Origin: Mycolicibacterium elephantis DSM 44368
GTDB lineage: Bacteria > Actinomycetota > Actinomycetes > Mycobacteriales > Mycobacteriaceae
Assembly: GCF_004014805.1 (NCBI RefSeq)
Contig: NZ_ATDN01000056.1
Location: 1-64,000 of the forward strand
DNA: 64,000 nt
Direction: 5' to 3'
A model generated the notes under the pieces. It was not told the origin of the DNA. It saw only the letters and a program-made list of their open reading frames with translations, and did no database searches. Of the stretch, positions 45,962 to 54,784 are shown in pieces. The position numbers and the translations under genes were made by a program. Every line of letters begins with the position of its first letter. Position 1 is the stretch's first letter.

Positions 45962-48084
45962 ACCTTGTCGAGGTCGGTGCTCATCAGCATCACGTTGTAC
46001 TCCGACCACAGCGACAGGTTCCAGTACAGCTCGGAACCGGTGCCCAGTGTGGACGGCGACCACGGGTGCATCATCGGTGCGTAGATTCCGCCGTTCTGCT
46101 GGCCCATCAGCACCTTCGCGCTCGACCACGGGCCTTCGGGGTTGTCGGCGGTGCGCATCACGATGTTGTTGAACTGGTCGCCGTGCAGCACCACGTACTT
46201 GTCGAGATGCTTGTTGTACTGCACCGACATCTCGCTGACCTGGTTGCCGACCTTGCCGACGCCGCAGGCGCCCCGGTCGACGCCGAAGACCGGTGTGGCC
46301 TTGCCGGGATCGTTCTTGTACCAGCCGGCGGGGGTGCTCCAGATCCAGGCTCTGGTTCCGCCGTTGTAGTACTCGTACTGGCTGACGTCGAGGATGTCCT
46401 TCTCGAGCACGCGGGCCACATACGCGGCGCCCTGACGCCCGTTCGGGGTGCCGTACACGTAGACGTAGCCATCCTCCCCGCGGACGAACGCCGACTGCTG
46501 GAAGTTCCTGTGACCGCTCCACGGGCTGTTGTAGCGCACGGAACTCGGTGCGACGGTCCAGTTCTCGCCGTTGTCGGTGGAGTAGGCGATCGCCGAGTAG
46601 TTGGTGGTCCACCGCCCCGGCGAGCCCCACTGGGACACCGACATGAAGCTGACGTACTGGGTCACTCCGAACTGGGTGCCGGGCGTCGGGAGCGCGATGC
46701 CCGCCGTCGGAATCAGCGTCACCCCGGTCGGCAGACCCGGCGCCGGGTGGATGATCTGCCTGGCGAACGTCGGGCTCGACAGCGGTGCGCCACCGAACAT
46801 GTTGCCGTTGAACCATTCTCCGTCGGGAATCGACATTCCGTCCGCGAGATAGTCGTCGGCACTGCGGAAAATCGTGTTGAGCCGCCAGATTCCGCTCATA
46901 TTGGGTCCGCTGAAGGTGTCGCCGACCGCGATGAGGACCTGGTGCTCGTTCCACGGCGTCGACGGGTCGTCCTCCATGCCGTTGTCCCACATGACGCCGA
47001 TGTCGGTGCCCCACACTCCGAACCGTTCAGCGGTGTTGTTGGTCGGGTAGTTCCCGGTCACCCAGTCGATGAACTTGGTGGACGGGCTGAGTTGTTGGCC
47101 GGGCCGCGGGAAGCCCGGTCGCGGGTTGGCGGCCGCGGCGGCGGCGGCCAAGGCAAGGCTGGTGGTGGTCTGGGCCGCCGTGGATTCCGCGGCGCCTTGG
47201 CCGCTCAGCCCGGTGAGGAAGCTTTCGAACTCCCGGCGTGCGAACGCGAGCAGCCCCCACATGAGCACCGGCTGCGTCGGTCCCGTCGGCGCGGTGCCCG
47301 CCATCGGGTTCAGCACCCAGTTCACCACGTTGGAGACCAGCGTCGTCACCGCTGCGAACAGGTCCCGCGGCGGCGTCGACGTCGATGCCGGAGCGACCTC
47401 GGTGACCTCGGTCGCCGCCGACAGCGCGGCCATCTTGGGCGACATCATCACCGGGGAGGCCGCTGCCAGCACGCGCGCGTCGACGAACCGCGCCACGGTC
47501 TCGGTACGTCGAACCGGGGACGCCGGGTCGTCGAGGGATTGCGCGGTGCGCGCGGACGTGGTGGCGACCTCTTGGGCTGCCGTTGTCGCAGTGGTCGATG
47601 CCGCGCTGCGGGATTTCGTCGAGCTCGACGACGGTGAGGGCGCGGTCGGAGGGTCGTCGTCGGACGGTGGTTCGGCCGGCTCTTCGGGCTCGGCCGGTTC
47701 GGGGTCCGGCGTCTCGGAAGTGACCGCCTGCTCTTCTTCTTCGACTGCCTCGTCTTCGGCGCCGGAGTCCTCGGATGTCTCGGCGGTGGGCGAGGTGCCG
47801 GTGTTGGTCTGGGCCGTCACGACACCGGTCGTGCCTGCCGGCGCCTCCTCGGTGGATTCGTCGTCGGTCGTCGTAGCGGTCGTCGACCCGGTCTGTGACG
47901 GTGTCTCATCGCTCTCCGACTTCTCGGTCGCCGACTGGGGCGACGAGCTCTCCGCCGAGGACGTCGAGGTGCCCGAATCGCCGTCGTCGGCCAACGCCAC
48001 CCCGTGTCCGGTGGCGATTGCCGTGCCGACGCCCAACGCGACAGCCAGTCCCCCGACGCGGCCGATATGAGCTGCGGCTCCCAT
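45958..48084 (-). CDS. Secreted DUF4185 protein, candidate D-arabinan hydrolase (GH183)
   Basis: A 708-residue exported protein. It has an N-terminal signal region (IGRVGGLAVALGVGTAIATG), then an acidic Ser/Thr/Glu/Pro-rich linker (about residues 33-180), an Ala-rich segment, and a C-terminal DUF4185 domain (about 345-708; VWGTDIGVMWDNG, VLIAVGDTFSGPN, PWSGHRNFQQSAFV, VSEMSVQYNKHLDKYVVLHG). DUF4185 proteins were assigned to glycoside hydrolase family GH183, acting on D-arabinan of mycobacterial arabinogalactan and lipoarabinomannan; whether this one is active is not shown. It is coupled to the small secreted gene and convergent with a wall dipeptidase. Confidence 0.82.
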   Translation of the reverse strand: MGAAAHIGRVGGLAVALGVGTAIATGHGVALADDGDSGTSTSSAESSSPQSATEKSESDETPSQTGSTTATTTDDESTEEAPAGTTGVVTAQTNTGTSPTAETSEDSGAEDEAVEEEEQAVTSETPDPEPAEPEEPAEPPSDDDPPTAPSPSSSSTKSRSAASTTATTAAQEVATTSARTAQSLDDPASPVRRTETVARFVDARVLAAASPVMMSPKMAALSAATEVTEVAPASTSTPPRDLFAAVTTLVSNVVNWVLNPMAGTAPTGPTQPVLMWGLLAFARREFESFLTGLSGQGAAESTAAQTTTSLALAAAAAAANPRPGFPRPGQQLSPSTKFIDWVTGNYPTNNTAERFGVWGTDIGVMWDNGMEDDPSTPWNEHQVLIAVGDTFSGPNMSGIWRLNTIFRSADDYLADGMSIPDGEWFNGNMFGGAPLSSPTFARQIIHPAPGLPTGVTLIPTAGIALPTPGTQFGVTQYVSFMSVSQWGSPGRWTTNYSAIAYSTDNGENWTVAPSSVRYNSPWSGHRNFQQSAFVRGEDGYVYVYGTPNGRQGAAYVARVLEKDILDVSQYEYYNGGTRAWIWSTPAGWYKNDPGKATPVFGVDRGACGVGKVGNQVSEMSVQYNKHLDKYVVLHGDQFNNIVMRTADNPEGPWSSAKVLMGQQNGGIYAPMMHPWSPSTLGTGSELYWNLSLWSEYNVMLMSTDLDKV

Positions 48085-48301
48085 GGTGTAAACCCTCCAG
48101 GTACTTCTCCCCCGTCAATTTGCCTTCGAGCAATTAAAGCGAACCTGGAAGATGATCACAGCAAAAGGGTCAAAAGTCTCAGAGACCACAGGGGACCCTG
48201 TGGTTCTGATCTTGATGGGCTTTTGGCTCGCCCCCAGGAGCACCGAGCAATGGCGTTCGGGCCGCTCGGTCAGAGTCCGCCGGAAATAGCGGGCAGAGGC
48301 G

Positions 48302-48667
48302 CTATGGCGTGATGCCCGCCTCGCGCAGCGCCTGCGCATAGAGGTCGGTGGCCTCGCTGAGGCCCTCGCCGACCCACGCGTCCACCACGCCGACCCGGTC
48401 GGCGACCAGTTGCGCCCGGTTCAGCCAGACCTGGAACTCGCCGTCACGGCGCAGTGCGTCGATCTGCTCCGTAGACCCCTGGATGAGGATGAAGCCGCCC
48501 AACTCGGTGCTCTGCGGTTTGAGGATCGCGGTGTCGAAGCGCTCGATCGCACCATCTTGGACGAGGCGGTCGAAGTATGCCCTCGTCTCCTGCAGCAGCG
48601 CGAGTGCCTGCGGTTCGCGCCCGGGCGTGGGGATGCCCCAAGCGATCCAAAATCCTGCTTCAGCCAT
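48302..48667 (-). CDS. Conserved small cytosolic protein
   Basis: A 121-residue soluble protein of alpha/beta ferredoxin-like pattern (ALALLQETRAYFDRL, GGFILIQGSTEQIDALRR, VDAWVGEGL), reminiscent of YCII/dimeric alpha-beta barrel proteins. It diverges from the MFS transporter gene. No catalytic motif can be identified. Confidence 0.7.
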   Translation of the reverse strand: MAEAGFWIAWGIPTPGREPQALALLQETRAYFDRLVQDGAIERFDTAILKPQSTELGGFILIQGSTEQIDALRRDGEFQVWLNRAQLVADRVGVVDAWVGEGLSEATDLYAQALREAGITP

Positions 48668-48720
48668 TGGTTCCTTCTACACCACATGTGGCCGTCGGCC
48701 AATCGTGCGAGGCTCCTTGG

Positions 48721-49989
48721 ATGCTCGAACGCCACCCACCAGGGCGCGCTTGGGCCGCGGTCGTGTTGCTCGCGATCGTCGGCACGCTCAATTACGCCGA
48801 CCGGTTCCTGCCCGCGGTGCTGGCCGAGCCGATCAAACAAGAGCTGGCGTTGTCGGACACGATGATCGGCGTCATCAACGGGTTCGGATTTCTGGTCGTG
48901 TACGCGGTGGTCGGCATCGCGATCGCGCGGATCGCGGACCGGGGCGCGTTCGGTCTGGTGATCTCGGTCTGTCTGAGCCTCTGGGGCGCGATGACCATGC
49001 TCGGCGGTGCAGTGCAATCCGGGTTTCAACTGGTGCTCACCCGGGTCGGCGTCGCGATCGGGGAAGCGGGCAGTACCCCCGCCGCGCATGCCTACGTGGC
49101 ACGGAACTTCGCGCCGGAGCGACGCGCGGCGCCGTTGGCCGTCATCACGCTGGCCATCCCGTTCGCAAGCGCCGCGAGCCTGATCGGCGGCGGCCTGCTT
49201 GCCCAGTCGCTCGGCTGGCGAACAGCTTTCGTGGTGATGGGTGTCATCAGCGTGTTGTTCGCCCCGCTGGTGCTGCTCGTGCTCGGGCGGCGCCAAACCA
49301 TGCCGTCCGCGCCGTCGCAGGATGCGATGCCGCCGGGCAACCCGTGGGATCTGCTGACGAAGCCGGCGTTGCTGATGATCGTCGGGGGAGGGGCGTGCGT
49401 GTCGTTCGCGGGCTACTCGCTGACGGCGTTCGCGCCGGCGTATCTGGTTCGTACCCGGGGCATGTCGCTGGGCGAGGTCGGCGTGCAATACGGAGTGGCG
49501 AGCGGTCTGACCGGGATCGTCGGGCTCCTCGTGGTCGGCCGGATAGCAGATCGCTTGTCGGCCAGGGATCCTCGCTGGTTGCTCTGGCTGGTCGCGGTGA
49601 TGATCGCGGCGCTGCTGCCGTTTTCGGCGCTGGCGTTTCTGGTCGAGGGCCGGGGGCTGTGCATCTGGTTCATCGCGATGAGCTACGTGATCGGCACGGC
49701 GTATATGGCACCGTCGATCGCGGCGATTCAGCGGCTGGTTCGCGTGGAGCAGCGCGCGACAGCCTCCGCGATCTTTCTCTTCTTCGGCGCCATCGTCGGC
49801 TCCGCTGGCCCGTTTCTCACCGGTGTCATCAGCGATGCGCTGACGGCCGACGTGGGCGTCATGTCACTGGGGCGTGCGCTGTTGATCGTTCCGGTGGCGC
49901 AGATCGTCGCGATGGGCTGCTACGCGGCGGCCAGCGGGCGGTTCACGCGCGACATCGTCGACGCACCGGAGTTGGCGGCGAGGACTTGA
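48721..49989 (+). CDS. MFS transporter
   Basis: A 422-residue major facilitator with about 12 membrane segments and the loop signatures NYADRFLPAVLAEPIKQEL near the start and VGRIADRLSARDPR in the middle. The TLNYADR start resembles Spinster-type and sugar/organic-acid MFS families. ATG 48721 gives MLERHPPGRAWAAVVLLAIV. The substrate is unknown. A MarR gene lies 594 bp downstream on the same strand. Confidence 0.85.
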   Translation: MLERHPPGRAWAAVVLLAIVGTLNYADRFLPAVLAEPIKQELALSDTMIGVINGFGFLVVYAVVGIAIARIADRGAFGLVISVCLSLWGAMTMLGGAVQSGFQLVLTRVGVAIGEAGSTPAAHAYVARNFAPERRAAPLAVITLAIPFASAASLIGGGLLAQSLGWRTAFVVMGVISVLFAPLVLLVLGRRQTMPSAPSQDAMPPGNPWDLLTKPALLMIVGGGACVSFAGYSLTAFAPAYLVRTRGMSLGEVGVQYGVASGLTGIVGLLVVGRIADRLSARDPRWLLWLVAVMIAALLPFSALAFLVEGRGLCIWFIAMSYVIGTAYMAPSIAAIQRLVRVEQRATASAIFLFFGAIVGSAGPFLTGVISDALTADVGVMSLGRALLIVPVAQIVAMGCYAAASGRFTRDIVDAPELAART

Positions 49990-50583
49990 CCGCCGCCGGG
50001 GCCGGCCGAGATTTGCTGTATCACGACGCTCCGGGGTGCGGTGCTGCGCTGATCAGCGTCGACTCGACGTGGTCGGTATCGATCTGGAATCGCGATCTGC
50101 CGGTCGGCCACCGCGGGGACGGGCAACCATTAACAGCCGCCGGCGCGGGAAAAGTCCTCGGGCCTTTCGGCAAACTCGCGGGGCGCGTCAGGATCTCCAG
50201 CTCTGCTACTCGAATTCGCTCCGGGCTTGTGGTTGTCGACCGGCGGATTGTTCGATAATCGCGTGGACACGTTCGAGTATCAAGTTATGTAGCAAATCCG
50301 AAAAGAGTCAGGACTATCGGTTGGGCTGCGCGTTTGGCGAAAGTGGAGCTCTCGTAGGCAACTTCTAGTACTCTGCATGAGACGTTACAATCGCGAACGG
50401 GCAGTCGCTTGAGGGTCGCAGTTACCACAAGCGCGGAGGGGGTTTTCTGAGTTCTCGTCGGCATACCGGTGAACAGGCAATTGGGGCGAGTTCGCCCATT
50501 GCCCGGATGCAGCATGCATGGGTCTGATGGTGACGATTGCTGGAATCGCCGTTCATGGCTCCGACGACGAACATTCGGCCTCC
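49990..50583. other. 594-bp region without a supported gene
   Basis: Reading frames here have no codon-usage or family support. From about 50250 onward the sequence is more AT-rich than the flanks, which would suit promoter DNA for the MarR gene. I see no clear dyad of MarR type. Confidence 0.6.
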
Positions 50584-51111
50584 ATGTCATTGCCCGCCGC
50601 GAACCAGTTCAGGCCCGCGCCGCGAGCGGATTGTTTGCCAGGACTCGATGAGACCCTGCAAGTGTCCTGGGAGCAATTCAGCGACACAGCAACGGCGCTC
50701 TGTGCGGCCTTGAATCGTCAACTCGTCGAGGCGCACGGGCTCACGTTGGCCGATGTCATGTTGCTGCGCTTTCTCGCCAACTCGTGTGACGGGTCCGCAC
50801 GGATGGGCGAGATCGCCGAAGTGCTTGCCGTGATACCCAGCCGGGTCAGCCAACAGATGCGTCGACTGGAGGCGCGAGCGTTGGTGCGCCGAAGCAAGAG
50901 CCAGGAGGACCGGCGGGTGGTGCTCGCCTGCATCACCCCCAAAGGCCGGGACACGCTGAAACCGGCCCTCGCGGCATACGCCAAAGGGGTTCGCGCGCTG
51001 TATCTCAACCCGCTGACGCGTCAACAGATGACGGCCTTGGGTGACAGTTGCCGACGCATCGGCACCCCGCTGCGCGACCAGCAGGCCTGGATGAGGTCCG
51101 CACCCACTTAG
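50584..51111 (+). CDS. MarR-family transcriptional regulator
   Basis: A 175-residue winged-helix regulator: HTH region MGEIAEVLAVIPSRVSQQMR and wing RRSKSQEDRRVVLACITPKG. The start is uncertain: ATG 50584 (MSLPAANQF) fits the family length, but ATG 50518 would add 22 residues, and neither has a clear ribosome-binding site. Its target is not evident; the MFS gene upstream is a candidate. Confidence 0.85.
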   Translation: MSLPAANQFRPAPRADCLPGLDETLQVSWEQFSDTATALCAALNRQLVEAHGLTLADVMLLRFLANSCDGSARMGEIAEVLAVIPSRVSQQMRRLEARALVRRSKSQEDRRVVLACITPKGRDTLKPALAAYAKGVRALYLNPLTRQQMTALGDSCRRIGTPLRDQQAWMRSAPT

Positions 51112-51596
51112 CTCTGCGGTGTGGCCGCATCCCGCCGATGCGCCAGTGAAGCAGGCATCGCGGGCGGTGACGGTCGGCCACCATTTGCGGCCGGCACAAC
51201 GCCCCGATCCGGAGTTTCGCCCGCTGACCTCCTGCGGAAGGATGCCCGAATAACCGATCTGTCGGCCAGAACGTGTTTCAAAATGCTTTCGGCAAGTACT
51301 TTCGGCTTGAAACTGTCTAACGCTGCCGTTATTTTGCCTGCCCTACAGGCCGCTCGACTGCCCTGCAGTTTCGTTCAGGGCTCAAATTGCCCGGCTTGTA
51401 AGCAGGCTGATCATTCCGTGAACCGAAGCCGGGATAGGGCCTATGGCCTGCGCTTTTCCGGTAATTTCTGGTCAGCCACCACCAGGGGGAAGTTGCGTTT
51501 GGCACAAGACGCCCGACGACAGGCAACGTCAGGTCCGACGCGACAAGATCCCGGGCATCGAGGTGTTCGTCTTCGGGCTAGAACGGAGCCATTCTG
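51112..51596. other. 485-bp region without a supported gene
   Basis: The middle part (about 51260-51430) is distinctly richer in A and T than neighbouring genes. Open frames crossing it have no recognisable protein. Nothing beyond possible promoter DNA for the gene at 51597 can be supported. Confidence 0.6.
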
Positions 51597-51935
51597 ATGA
51601 ACTCGGATGAGTACAGTGTGCCGCCTCCGCTCGACGCCACCAGTGTCGGCCCGTGGGAGAAAAACGACGGCCAAATCGAGCGGCATCTCTTCGGCACGCG
51701 CCGCGGCGATCAGGTGCCCGTTCAGATCGTCGGAATCCAGGATCTCAGCGGCGCAGTCGTCGCGAGAATGATCCGCGTTGGAGCCGAACAGGTGGAGCTT
51801 GATATCGCCGACGTTCACGAGCTGATCTGGACGCTGGCCGATGCCTGCAACGAAGCCGATCGCCTGACCCATCTGTCGAGCGACTTCGACCGCGACGTCT
51901 ACGCGGACCTGCTACGAGATGTCGATTCGGCGTGA
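51597..51935 (+). CDS. Hypothetical acidic protein
   Basis: A 112-residue acidic protein beginning MNSDEYSVPPPLDATSVGPW, with an apparent N-terminal beta region and C-terminal helices (VHELIWTLADACNEADRL). GGAG at 51585-51588 precedes the ATG. Its stop overlaps the next gene (GTGA), so they form a pair. No family recognised. Confidence 0.65.
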   Translation: MNSDEYSVPPPLDATSVGPWEKNDGQIERHLFGTRRGDQVPVQIVGIQDLSGAVVARMIRVGAEQVELDIADVHELIWTLADACNEADRLTHLSSDFDRDVYADLLRDVDSA

Positions 51936-52444
51936 ACGCCGGTGCCATGCGTCCCTCCAACCGCCACGAGCCCCGCGGCCAGGACATCACCGCGGCCCAG
52001 CTGCAGGACCTGCTGCGTCGCGACGCCGCGATCGCCACGGAATGGCTTGTTCGCCGGCGATCCCGCAGGTACGCCGATGACCTGGCGGCTCAGCGCAAAC
52101 GTGCGCTCGCCTACATCGAATGGTGCGGAGCCGCATCGGAGGCGTTGGAACGAGGCGGGCCTTTCGACTACGCCGACTTCGTTCGCGAATGGCGAATGCA
52201 GGCAATCCGCAGCGACATCCGCGATCTGCCCCATCGCTTCGCGTGGGTTTTCGCCGCACAGATACTCCTGGCCATTTCGGTGACTCTGTTCGTCGCAGGC
52301 GTTCCCCTGGTGGCGATACCGTTGCTGGCCGGAGCCGTCTTCAGTGCGCTGCACATCTATCTGGCGGTTCCACCCGTGGTCGTCGGCCCCGACAGCGCGA
52401 AGCTGCCCCAGACCGCCGGCGATTCCGGTGTTCCGCGACCGTAG
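51932..52444 (+). CDS. Hypothetical membrane protein
   Basis: A 170-residue protein with a basic N-terminal half (ATEWLVRRRSRRYADDL) and two adjacent membrane segments (about residues 103-140). GTG 51932 overlaps the preceding stop. It is coupled to the acidic protein before it; unknown function. Confidence 0.65.
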   Translation: MNAGAMRPSNRHEPRGQDITAAQLQDLLRRDAAIATEWLVRRRSRRYADDLAAQRKRALAYIEWCGAASEALERGGPFDYADFVREWRMQAIRSDIRDLPHRFAWVFAAQILLAISVTLFVAGVPLVAIPLLAGAVFSALHIYLAVPPVVVGPDSAKLPQTAGDSGVPRP

Positions 52445-52529
52445 CGAGAAGCGCCGATTCCGCTGAGGCGAATCGCTGTTCACCCCTGGAAGCAACCAAA
52501 CACCCGCCGCACCCGGTAGTTTCGCGATC

Positions 52530-53555
52530 GTGGCCGAGTTGATGAATCGCCAGATCGTGTTGCGGCGCCGGCCCAGCGGGCTGGTGCAACCCGATGACAC
52601 CGAGCTGATCACCATGCCGGCGCCCGAACCTGCCGAGGGTGAAGCGCTGGTGCGCACTACCTACATCGGCATCGACGCCGCCGCGCGCACCTGGCTCAAC
52701 GATCAGCCCGGCTACCTTCCGCCGGTGCAACTCGGCGAGGTCATCCGCGCTGCGGGGATCGGAGAGGTGGTGGCCTCCCGCTGCGACGCGTACGCCGTGG
52801 GAGACGTCGTCACCACGCTGACGGGGTTCCAGGAGTATGTGATCAGTCGCGACGACGTGTTCACCACACCGGTGCCCGGGCCCGCGGTCGACCAGCTCGC
52901 GGTGATGAGCGTGTACGGCCCGACCGGTGCCACAGCGTATTTCGGCATGAACGACATCGGTAAGCCGCAGCCGGGGGAGACGGTCGTGGTGTCCGCGGCC
53001 GCCGGGGCGACCGGGTCGATCGCCGGGCAGATCGCCAAAATCGCGGGAGCGCGTGTGGTCGGCATCGCGGGGGGGCCACAGAAGTGCCGGGCGGTGGTGG
53101 AGGACTTCGGTTTCGATGCGTGCGTCGACTACCGCGAGGACGACCTCAAGGCCGCCCTCAAGCAGCACTGCCCGAAAGGTGTCGACGTCTACTTCGACAA
53201 CGTCGGCGGTGCGATCCTGGATGCGGTGCTGGGACGACTCGCTCCCAAGGCCCGCGTCGTGCTCTGCGGCGTCATCTCCAGCTATCTGACCGGTGAGCAC
53301 CCCGGACCGGCGAACTACGTCAACCTGCTGTCGAAGACGGCCCTGATGCAGGGCTTCAACGCGCTCGACGAATGGGGCCGGTTCGACGAGGCCTTCGGCC
53401 CGCTTCGCGCGTGGGCGCAAGAGGGCCGGCTCGTTCACCGCCAGACGATCTTCGAGGGCATCGAGTCCTGTGTCGACGCATTGAACGGGCTGTTCACCGG
53501 GGCTAACATCGGCAAGATGCTGGTCAAAGTCAGCGAACCCAGCATCGCCGGATGA
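52530..53555 (+). CDS. Zinc-independent NADP-dependent oxidoreductase (MDR family)
   Basis: A 341-residue medium-chain reductase of the leukotriene B4 dehydrogenase/double-bond reductase type: nucleotide motif AAAGATGSIAGQIAKIAGAR, DVYFDNVGGAILDAVLGRL, and no zinc ligands. Such enzymes reduce enones. GTG 52530 or ATG 52542 could be the start; the first gives VAELMNRQIVLRRR. It is a single gene with its own promoter region. Confidence 0.88.
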   Translation: MAELMNRQIVLRRRPSGLVQPDDTELITMPAPEPAEGEALVRTTYIGIDAAARTWLNDQPGYLPPVQLGEVIRAAGIGEVVASRCDAYAVGDVVTTLTGFQEYVISRDDVFTTPVPGPAVDQLAVMSVYGPTGATAYFGMNDIGKPQPGETVVVSAAAGATGSIAGQIAKIAGARVVGIAGGPQKCRAVVEDFGFDACVDYREDDLKAALKQHCPKGVDVYFDNVGGAILDAVLGRLAPKARVVLCGVISSYLTGEHPGPANYVNLLSKTALMQGFNALDEWGRFDEAFGPLRAWAQEGRLVHRQTIFEGIESCVDALNGLFTGANIGKMLVKVSEPSIAG

Positions 53556-53662
53556 GTTCGACACCGGTGGTTTGACCAGCAAAAGATATGGGGTATTGGG
53601 TCACCGGGCGACGGCTGTCGCGCTTCTTATCGACGTTACCGAGTGATGTGTAGGAGTTGACT

Positions 53663-54403
53663 ATGGACGTTCGGCGAAACGCTCGACTGCTCGCTGTTGC
53701 AGCGGCTACGTTCACGGCACTACTCGCAGGACCGGTCCCGCTCTCCGCCGCGCAGCCGCCGGCCCCGGCACCTGCCCCGGCGCCTCCGCCCTGTCCCGAC
53801 GTGCAGCTCGTCTTCGCGCGAGGAACGGCCGAGGCGCCGGGTGTCGGCGGCATCGGGCAGTCCTACGTCGACGTCCTGCGGACGCAACTGGGACCCAGGA
53901 CGTTGGACGTCTACCCCGTCAACTATCCGGCGAGCAGCGCTTTCGGTGACCGAATTCAATTCGCGCGCACCGTTATCGACGGCATTCGCGACGCGGCGAT
54001 CAAGGTGCAGGACACTGCCGCGAACTGCCCCGACACCCAGGTCGTGCTCGGCGGCTTCTCGCAGGGCGCGGTGGTCGCCGGGTACGTGACGGCAGCCGAG
54101 ATCCCCGAACAGATCCCGGCCGAGTACCGAGAGTTCATTCCGGAACCGATGCCGGAGGAGGTCGCGGACCACGTCGCCGCGGTGGTCCTGATCGGCATGC
54201 CCTCGGACCAGTTCATGCGCGACATCGGCGCCCCGCCGGTGGTGATCGGCCCGTCCTATGTGGACAAGACCCTGAAGCTGTGCGCCCCCGACGACACGAT
54301 CTGCAACGGCGCGCCCGCGGGCGGTCCGTCATTTGCGCACAACGTCTACGGCGTCAACGGCATGGTCGGTGAGGCGGCGGCCTTCGTGATTGAACGGCTG
54401 TGA
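53663..54403 (+). CDS. Secreted cutinase-family esterase
   Basis: A 246-residue cutinase-like serine esterase: signal peptide to about residue 31, a Pro/Ala linker, then the alpha/beta-hydrolase domain with nucleophile Ser133 in GGFSQGAVV, Asp in LCAPDDTIC and His226 in SFAHNVYG, plus paired Cys residues. Mycobacterial cutinase-like proteins hydrolyse lipids and esters outside the cell. ATG 53663 is preceded by AGGAG at 6-nt spacing, better than the TTG two codons earlier. It meets the Lsr2-like gene stop-to-stop with no gap. Confidence 0.9.
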   Translation: MDVRRNARLLAVAAATFTALLAGPVPLSAAQPPAPAPAPAPPPCPDVQLVFARGTAEAPGVGGIGQSYVDVLRTQLGPRTLDVYPVNYPASSAFGDRIQFARTVIDGIRDAAIKVQDTAANCPDTQVVLGGFSQGAVVAGYVTAAEIPEQIPAEYREFIPEPMPEEVADHVAAVVLIGMPSDQFMRDIGAPPVVIGPSYVDKTLKLCAPDDTICNGAPAGGPSFAHNVYGVNGMVGEAAAFVIERL

Positions 54404-54430
54404 CTAACCCAGCCGATGATTGAACGGCTG
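54387..54430. repeat. 14-bp direct repeat at the cutinase/Lsr2-like junction
   Basis: TGATTGAACGGCTG occurs at 54387-54400 (end of the cutinase gene) and again at 54417-54430 (end of the Lsr2-like gene), 16 bp apart. It spans both stop codons, so the 3' ends of two unrelated convergent genes share sequence. Confidence 0.8.
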
Positions 54431-54784
54431 CCGCACCTTTCTGGCGTGCGCTGCCTCGTACGCGTTGAGAACATCGCGCGGTATCCGGCCATGAACGGCC
54501 ACGCCGTGGCCGTGCGTCCAGGCCCACTGGCGAATCGCCGCCCGGCGCATGGCTGCGGCCTCGGCGCTGTTCAATGTCGTGCTGAATAGATGCCGACGCT
54601 GGCGGGAGGCTGTTTGGCGCGCCGACTTTATCCACGGAGCGAAGGCCTCTCGCAGCTTTGCGGCATTTTCCCGCGACAGGTAGATCTCGAACCGAACGCC
54701 GTCCAATTCGAACACCACTATCTCGTCAGCGGCGCTGATGCGGTCGAATTCGTCGACGGATGCCACCTCGGCTGTCACTGTCAT
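54404..54784 (-). CDS. Lsr2-family nucleoid protein, variant AT-hook
   Basis: A 126-residue protein with the Lsr2 layout: N-terminal oligomerisation segment (VFELDGVRFEIYLSRENAAK) and a C-terminal DNA-binding domain (AAIRQWAWTHGHGVAVHGRI, then PRDVLNAYEAA). Lsr2 bridges AT-rich DNA through an RGR minor-groove motif; here the motif is His98-Gly-Arg100. The linker is longer and more basic than in Lsr2. It is probably an accessory paralogue, since main Lsr2 is encoded elsewhere in mycobacteria. Confidence 0.82.
   Translation of the reverse strand: MTVTAEVASVDEFDRISAADEIVVFELDGVRFEIYLSRENAAKLREAFAPWIKSARQTASRQRRHLFSTTLNSAEAAAMRRAAIRQWAWTHGHGVAVHGRIPRDVLNAYEAAHARKVRQPFNHRLG

Noticed and set aside
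48348..50258. A 636-codon plus-strand open frame
   Set aside because: It is an alternate frame of the MFS transporter; the protein has no membrane segments or family features.
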